From positions 62,001 to 126,000 of the forward strand of contig CAZLZR010000004.1 of assembly GCA_964564015.1 (NCBI GenBank): a stretch of DNA of 64,000 nt, read 5' to 3'. This DNA is from Acetivibrio sp964564015 (GTDB lineage: Bacteria > Bacillota > Clostridia > Acetivibrionales > Acetivibrionaceae). The notes under the pieces are model-generated. The model searched no databases, was not told where the DNA came from, and saw only the letters and a list, made by a program, of their open reading frames with translations. The position numbers were made by a program, and so were the translations under genes. Positions 58,813-64,000 of the stretch are shown here, piece by piece; within the stretch, counting starts at the first letter, position 1; the number at the start of each line of letters is the position of its first letter.

Positions 58813-60000
58813 GTGTCTAAATCCAAAAGAGATATTGCTATACTAGTTATTATAGGATTAATTTTTTATAGCGTAATTTATTATAAATTTGTATTGGTAG
58901 ATGCTATCGCTAAAGTTGAAGATATAAATTCGAAGATAGAACTTGCTGAAAAGAAAAAACAAAAGTTGGAAAACGACTTAAAAAATATTGAACAACTAAA
59001 GAGAAGTGTAGAAATGAAAAAAGTTCAGGATGATAGACTGGATAATTATCTGTTGGATGAAGCAAATCTTTCTGATAATATTGATTATGTTGACAAACTT
59101 ATAAAATTATTTGACAACAGGATAACTGAAGCAAATATTAGTGAGCCTAAAGAAAATGTTTCAAATGAACTAAAATCAAAATATTATGAGTTTAGTATTC
59201 AAATGAAAGCAGCTCTTTCGTATGATCAAACTATGAATTTAGTTAATTATCTTGAAGGTGGTTCACAAAAGGTAAAGATTACAAAATTTGACATGAAACC
59301 TGATAATACAATTAATAATACAAATGGGGCTAATACTCCGAATGTTCCTAATGAGGTTGCAGTAAATAATGATAACTATGCTATAGATATGACTATAAAC
59401 TTGTATTCTATAAGTTTAAATAGTTTGGATAAAGTATATGAATACAGCCGTAAAAATTTCTTAAGGCATTCTCCAAGAAATGAGGATGGAGTATTTTTTG
59501 CACCTGCATCGATTACATCAAGTATTGATAGTAATAATAGCAAATCGAGTGTGCCATCTTCAAGTGGCTCATCAACAGCGAGTGTAGAAGTTCAGAAAGA
59601 CCTACAGATAATGATAGATAGCTTTCTTGCAGCTGGCTCTAATTTTTCGGTATATGCAAAAGGAGAATCACCCTTTGGGATAAAGACTACTGAACGTGTA
59701 AATGTAACAATAAATTTTCGAAAAGAAGATTATGACGTAAATGTTACAAATTCCTTGGGTAAAAGCTATAAAGTTAGTGGAAAGACTAAGAATGAAGTGA
59801 TAGGTTTTTTTGTTACTACTTATTTTACTTATAATGTAAAGGAAAACAAAAATCTTGGTGCTGATATACAGATTATTAACGATTCAGGAAAGAATATTAA
59901 GCTTTCATTAAACGATAAAAATAATTGTGTTGTATTTAAAGATAGAAGCGGAAATTTGATTACTGGTAGTAGTAATTCTGAAAAGATATATATTTTATAG
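58813..60000 (+). CDS. pilO: PilO-like pilus assembly protein, elongated
   Basis: This 395-residue protein starts with GTG 58813, 2 bases after pilN. It has one N-terminal membrane segment (about 9-27), a coiled coil (about 32-75) and a PilO-like ferredoxin fold (about 95-200). A Ser-rich linker (KSSVPSSSGSSTASV) and a second C-terminal domain follow. That makes it roughly twice the usual PilO length, and the second domain may be a duplication. It should pair with PilN in the alignment complex. Confidence 0.75.
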   Translation: MSKSKRDIAILVIIGLIFYSVIYYKFVLVDAIAKVEDINSKIELAEKKKQKLENDLKNIEQLKRSVEMKKVQDDRLDNYLLDEANLSDNIDYVDKLIKLFDNRITEANISEPKENVSNELKSKYYEFSIQMKAALSYDQTMNLVNYLEGGSQKVKITKFDMKPDNTINNTNGANTPNVPNEVAVNNDNYAIDMTINLYSISLNSLDKVYEYSRKNFLRHSPRNEDGVFFAPASITSSIDSNNSKSSVPSSSGSSTASVEVQKDLQIMIDSFLAAGSNFSVYAKGESPFGIKTTERVNVTINFRKEDYDVNVTNSLGKSYKVSGKTKNEVIGFFVTTYFTYNVKENKNLGADIQIINDSGKNIKLSLNDKNNCVVFKDRSGNLITGSSNSEKIYIL

Positions 60001-60009
60001 GGTGGTATT

Positions 60010-60540
60010 ATGCTTAATTTATTTACAAATAAGCGTGGAATGACGATGCTGGAAGTGCTTATATCTATAGCATTGCTTAGTCTGGTTTCTGTGCCTTTGA
60101 TCATGAGTTTTATGAATTCATTGATGATGTCAAAGCTTTCAAAGAATCAGATTGAAGTGAATGCTGTTACCAGAGTTGTTAAAGAAGTAGTTACAAGTGG
60201 TTTTGCTAATAATTTGCCACTTAATAATTATGATATTGATGGGGATGGTAACTTAGTAGAGCACCATTTAGATGTAAATGGTGATGGTATTGTTGGTGAT
60301 CTTTATCTTGATTTGCTTAGAGTTACGCCTAGTAGCGAACCTGCAACATCTGGCGGTCTTTTAATTCGTACCACACCTGAAATGTATATCCCTGGTTATG
60401 AAGATTATGTTTTTACAATTCACTATGATGCCAAGAATTATCATGATTCAAATTATGATACAAGAAATGTGCTTTTAACTATTTATGATAAAGAGAAAAA
60501 TAAGGTTGTCAATAAGTTAAAAATCGCAGTAGATATATAG
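60010..60540 (+). CDS. Minor pilin / prepilin-like protein (PilV-type)
   Basis: This 176-residue protein has the prepilin signal NKRG-MTMLEVLISIALLSLVSVPLI: cleavage after Gly with Met+1 instead of Phe, and Glu+5. A short Asp/Asn-rich stretch (YDIDGDGNLVEHHLDVNGDG) resembles calcium-binding dockerin or EF-hand loops and may stabilise the pilin. GGGTGG precedes ATG. It lies between pilO and the large PilX-like gene. Confidence 0.8.
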   Translation: MLNLFTNKRGMTMLEVLISIALLSLVSVPLIMSFMNSLMMSKLSKNQIEVNAVTRVVKEVVTSGFANNLPLNNYDIDGDGNLVEHHLDVNGDGIVGDLYLDLLRVTPSSEPATSGGLLIRTTPEMYIPGYEDYVFTIHYDAKNYHDSNYDTRNVLLTIYDKEKNKVVNKLKIAVDI

Positions 60541-60584
60541 ATAAAACAATGCATTTTGATTGTTTGTATTTTTTGTGAGGGTGG

Positions 60585-63152
60585 GTGAAAATATTGAGAA
60601 AAATAACTTACACCAATGAAAATGGTTCTTCGTTAGCAATGGTAGTAATTATCTTGTCTGTACTGACTATGCTCAGTGTAGTATTGTTGAATATGTCGAT
60701 TCAGGGATTGGTACTTTCAAAACGCAGTAAGAATGTAGATTTTGCTTATTATGCAGGAGAGTCTGCAATTGAAAATTGGTTTAGTGAAATAGAAAAGAAA
60801 TTAAGTACACCAAATGTTGGAAATGATTATCCAAGCAAGTATGTTGATACAACGCTCACTGGTAATACTCCAAAGTCAATTTGGCACTATGCAAATTGGT
60901 TGATAAATCATTACAATTTAAATAGTTTATCGACACAATATATAGATATTTCACATGTTGCTTCACCTGTTGCAGGTATTTCAGGAGCAAAATTTTCTGA
61001 AGTTAAATTTGAAGGTATAAAGATTGGAAATGTTGTAAAATCAGCTACGCAAGCTGATGAGATAATAATTACTTTTGAAATGGTTGCGAATTCCAAATAT
61101 TTTCCGGAATTTGAACCATACCAAGCAGGAAATAAAGAGATATTTGCAAAGCGGGATATAATTGTTAAGATACCATTACCTTCCAAAGGTTTCTTAACAG
61201 GAGCTATTTTTTCAATTAGAGATTTCTATGTGAGTGGAACTATAAACAGTAAAGACCCGCTTTCTGGTGATTATTCACTATCTGATTATGTTACTGCTGA
61301 TATAAAGGGTGATGTTAGTGTTTTTGGCTCTTATACAGATGTTAAAAGCACTTCTCAGTATGGATATGGTGGTATATATGCTTTAAATAATGCAAAAATA
61401 AACATTGATGGTAATGCATATAGCAGAAGTTTAATAAGGGCTGGTCGTTATGGAACCAGTGATCCTATTGAAAAGACAGAGGTATATTTTGTAGATGCTA
61501 TATATCCTGATAATAGCGAAATTAGAATAAAAAAGGATGCAATAGCACAAAGTCTTCATATTTTTGGAGCAAAAGACAAGATTGTGGCTTATCGAAATGT
61601 ATATACACTTGATGATATGGAAATTAACGGAATTGACTCCGTTTTAGCTGTGAATGGTAGTTTTTTTGGATTATCAAGAGGTGGACCTACTTCTAATCAT
61701 GATGAGTCAAGTGCTATTGTAAATAGTGCTGTTGTACACCATATGTTTGATAGTGATGTTCTTGAAGAAGCGAAGAAATCGAGGGTAGTTATAAACGGAG
61801 ATGTAATTGTTGGTGGCGGAACATTTAAGGTTAAAGCAAATGGAACTAAGATTGGACAGATTGAAGATGTATCTGTTGTTTGGAATAATTTGGGGTATCC
61901 ATATTATAAAGATTCCGTTGATGCTGATTTCGATCCAGATCCCAATCTATATCATAGTAAACTAAGGGCTGCATCAAATATTTCAGCACCATTTAATATT
62001 TTTCAAAAGTGGTTTCCAAAGGATACTGAATCTGAAATTGAAAATTGGTTAATTGAAATAGATAATGAAAGGAAAGGTTTGACAGTGATTTTTGATAATA
62101 ATCCTGGAGTTTTAAGAGGATTTTGGAATTATGAAGTGGCAGCTAACGATAAATTATATATGAATGCTGACGCAGGAATATCTGTTTATCCTACTACAAA
62201 TGATTTTACCCAGAATTTATATTGTGCATCTAATTACTGGATAGATAATATTTTTAATGGTGAAAACACTTTGAAGTTTAAGGAAGATTATTGGAACGAT
62301 ATAGATACTTTGCCAGAAATTGATTATGAACTAGTGTTTAGACTTCCTTACTCACCTCCAGTTACACCAACACCGGATCCAGCTGCAAGCCCTGCACCAA
62401 CACCAAAAGTACCTCCATCGCTTGATCAATTGAAGCAGGAGCTTGAAGCACATATAGAACAGTTGGCAAATAGGGATTATGCCGGTTCTGATTGGATTGT
62501 TAATGATACTGGCAAGTTTAATGAGATGCTTAAGGCCATAGATGATAAGGATGACGCTTGGTCTTCAAATCCCTACTATTTGTGTATAGAGAATAATGAG
62601 GCTGCGTTACCTGACAGTATTAACATTAAAGATGCTTTAGGTTTTGACATATATGCGGAGTGTTTAAATGATACAGATAGGGATGAAGAGTATTATCTTA
62701 TCGTAAATAAGGATCCCAAAATTGAATTAGTGGTATCAGGGTATTTCAATGGGATAATTTTTACAACAGGCAGAGTTAAGTTAGAAGAGGGAGCTAACAT
62801 ATATGGCTCAATAGTATCGGCAGGTGGCGGAAGCTATAATGCAACAACAAATGATTTCGAGGTTGATGTTAGTTCAATAAAAGTTAGTGACACTCCTGAT
62901 AAAATAAAAGAACTTGATGAAGGAAAACTAGCTGGAGTATATTTTAAAGCTACTGGAGCAGGGGTAAAAAAAGTAGCGATCGACTTTTATCTTGGGAAAA
63001 CTTATACAGAAGTTATTAATGAGGGTAAAAGTATAGACTCAACTTTGGTACCGGTTGGCCAACCAGAGAAATATTATCTCAATCAGGCTGCAAGGTTAAA
63101 TTTGTTAAAGAAATTTGAAGATAATTCTATAGACTTGTATGACATATTTTAA
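60585..63152 (+). CDS. Large PilX-like pilus-associated protein
   Basis: This 855-residue protein has an N-terminal hydrophobic segment (NGSSLAMVVIILSVLTMLSVVLLNMSIQ) of the PilX N type, followed by Y-A-GESAIENW, the conserved Glu-containing stretch. The remainder is large for the family and holds a beta-helix-like part, a proline- and threonine-rich linker (SPPVTPTPDPAASPAP, about 595) and a C-terminal part with a bactofilin-like feel (IYGSIVSAGGGSY). It starts with GTG 60585 after GAGGG. It might be a tip adhesin or a polymer-binding protein. Only the N-terminal assignment is secure. Confidence 0.72.
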   Translation: MKILRKITYTNENGSSLAMVVIILSVLTMLSVVLLNMSIQGLVLSKRSKNVDFAYYAGESAIENWFSEIEKKLSTPNVGNDYPSKYVDTTLTGNTPKSIWHYANWLINHYNLNSLSTQYIDISHVASPVAGISGAKFSEVKFEGIKIGNVVKSATQADEIIITFEMVANSKYFPEFEPYQAGNKEIFAKRDIIVKIPLPSKGFLTGAIFSIRDFYVSGTINSKDPLSGDYSLSDYVTADIKGDVSVFGSYTDVKSTSQYGYGGIYALNNAKINIDGNAYSRSLIRAGRYGTSDPIEKTEVYFVDAIYPDNSEIRIKKDAIAQSLHIFGAKDKIVAYRNVYTLDDMEINGIDSVLAVNGSFFGLSRGGPTSNHDESSAIVNSAVVHHMFDSDVLEEAKKSRVVINGDVIVGGGTFKVKANGTKIGQIEDVSVVWNNLGYPYYKDSVDADFDPDPNLYHSKLRAASNISAPFNIFQKWFPKDTESEIENWLIEIDNERKGLTVIFDNNPGVLRGFWNYEVAANDKLYMNADAGISVYPTTNDFTQNLYCASNYWIDNIFNGENTLKFKEDYWNDIDTLPEIDYELVFRLPYSPPVTPTPDPAASPAPTPKVPPSLDQLKQELEAHIEQLANRDYAGSDWIVNDTGKFNEMLKAIDDKDDAWSSNPYYLCIENNEAALPDSINIKDALGFDIYAECLNDTDRDEEYYLIVNKDPKIELVVSGYFNGIIFTTGRVKLEEGANIYGSIVSAGGGSYNATTNDFEVDVSSIKVSDTPDKIKELDEGKLAGVYFKATGAGVKKVAIDFYLGKTYTEVINEGKSIDSTLVPVGQPEKYYLNQAARLNLLKKFEDNSIDLYDIF

Positions 63153-63168
63153 TTATGGGGTGGATTGA

Positions 63169-64000
63169 ATGAATAATAAGTTGAAAATATTTACTATTAT
63201 GACATTGGTTGCAGGAATGGTAATGAGTACTGGATGTTCAATACTGTTTAAAAAGGATAAACCGGTTCCTGATGAGCAGAAGAAAATAGAAACACCTGAT
63301 ACAAGTGTAGCTGAAGATGCTAAAGTTCATGAAATTATTGACAAGTATTTTACATCTATTTTTTCAAAACCTGTTTCAACCTACGATCAAAATGTGGTTA
63401 CCGGTACAATTTATCCTGATATTCAACCGTTTATTGCTAAAAGAACTGTTGATGAGGCAAATGCCAATCCGGAAATAGGAATTCATATGCCAAGAATAGT
63501 TGAATTAAATGGTCTTAATATAATTGAATATGAATTGTTAAAGGACGCTAGTGGCAAGTCAAAAATTGATACTAATTTTATTGGAAAAACCGGAGATAAT
63601 TTTTTGTATTTTGTAAAAATTGACGTTAAGGCTAAAACATTGTTAGAGGCAGATTTTGCCAAATATTATGTTCAAAATCAGCAAACAAAATTATATCAAA
63701 AGAATCCTTCTGCTGTTATTGATGAAAATCTTTGCGATTATATCAAAGTACAATTAAAATATGACCTTGAAGTTACAAGGGAGGGCGAAGAATACAAGAT
63801 TGTGACACATAAGGAAGCCAACTATAAGCCCGGAATAAAAAATAGGCTGTTTAAGTTAAATAACGAATTTATTGATAGAACTCTATATATTGATGTGGAA
63901 AATGAAGAGGAAAAGAAAATTTATGAGAATGAGAAAACTTTGATTGAAAACTTTTTTAACAATCTTTTAGTGCTAGACAAGGAAAGAATGATATTACTTA
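63169..64000 (+). CDS. Lipoprotein of unknown function, 3' end outside window
   Basis: The frame is open from ATG 63169 (ribosome site GGGGTGG) to the last base, giving 277 codons so far. A signal peptide with lipobox MSTGC (Cys near 24) is followed by a hydrophilic, helix- and strand-rich domain without known motifs. It lies 16 bases after the PilX-like gene, so it is likely part of the pilus operon. I do not recognise the family. Confidence 0.8.
   Translation, partial: MNNKLKIFTIMTLVAGMVMSTGCSILFKKDKPVPDEQKKIETPDTSVAEDAKVHEIIDKYFTSIFSKPVSTYDQNVVTGTIYPDIQPFIAKRTVDEANANPEIGIHMPRIVELNGLNIIEYELLKDASGKSKIDTNFIGKTGDNFLYFVKIDVKAKTLLEADFAKYYVQNQQTKLYQKNPSAVIDENLCDYIKVQLKYDLEVTREGEEYKIVTHKEANYKPGIKNRLFKLNNEFIDRTLYIDVENEEEKKIYENEKTLIENFFNNLLVLDKERMILL

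Overview
The window comes from a low-GC, spore-forming, anaerobic Clostridia chromosome. Dipicolinate synthase (dpaA/dpaB) and CotJ coat genes show sporulation. Ferredoxin-dependent oxidoreductases, corrinoid methyltransferases with their reductive activator and nitrogenase-like proteins show an anaerobic redox life. Type IV pili and AT-rich spacers with SigA promoters (TTGACA, 17 bp, TAAAAT) fit a Ruminiclostridium/Acetivibrio-like lineage. That placement is inference. No rRNA, tRNA or CRISPR array was seen.

Layout. 0.2-1.9 kb: corrinoid protein and UroD-type methyltransferase. 2.2-5 kb: exported protein, NapH-like ferredoxin membrane protein, small Cys-rich protein, and a SafE/TauE membrane protein with a cupredoxin-like tail. 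5-6.5 kb (minus): MATE exporter. 6.8-10.2 kb: C_GCAxxG_C_C protein and nitrogenase-like D/K pair 1. 10.3-12.6 kb: copper P-type ATPase. 12.8-16.5 kb: cysK and metQNI. 16.6-22 kb: four-subunit 2-oxoacid:ferredoxin oxidoreductase, aryl/acyl-CoA ligase and aminotransferase. 22-23 kb: repeats, a 205-bp palindromic element and two YezD-type small proteins. 23.3-31.2 kb: one long operon of corrinoid protein, two UroD methyltransferases, corrinoid activator, DUF1847 protein and a sulfonate/nitrate-type ABC importer. 31.5-37.9 kb: UroD methyltransferase, glutamine-synthetase-like ligase, nitrogenase-like D/K pair 2 and a class-I amidotransferase. 38-39 kb (minus): DUF2325 protein and alpha/beta hydrolase. 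39.4-43.6 kb: a frameshifted surface-protein gene, a helicase remnant behind a perfect 24-bp inverted repeat, and a large serine recombinase. 43.67 kb: cotJC is cut after about 36 codons. From there to the end the genes look like core chromosome: cotJB, cotJA, nitrilase-family amidase, rpsO, pnp, M16 peptidase, dpaAB and a type IV pilus operon that runs off the end.

How the genes fit together. The left 38 kb reads as an accessory network for scavenging sulfur and methyl groups: cysteine synthase, methionine importer, sulfonate-type importer, YezD proteins, corrinoid methyl transfer (UroD-family MtsA/MtbA-like) and nitrogenase-like reductases (the superfamily includes methylthio-alkane reductase). 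Two shared regulatory signals support a common regulon. The first is an operator-like motif (ATATA-R-GAATACTATT-like) just downstream of the -10 box of several promoters. The second is a small hairpin (outer stem GCT/AGC-like, GA opposite A, inner CYRG/CYRG stem) whose 3' strand is also the first strand of a terminator; four transcription units carry it.

The most notable structural observation is the serine recombinase beside a truncated cotJC. This is the arrangement of skin-like elements that excise during sporulation. No cotJC 3' part was found in the window, so if the element is intact it would extend left past position 1 and contain the whole accessory cluster.
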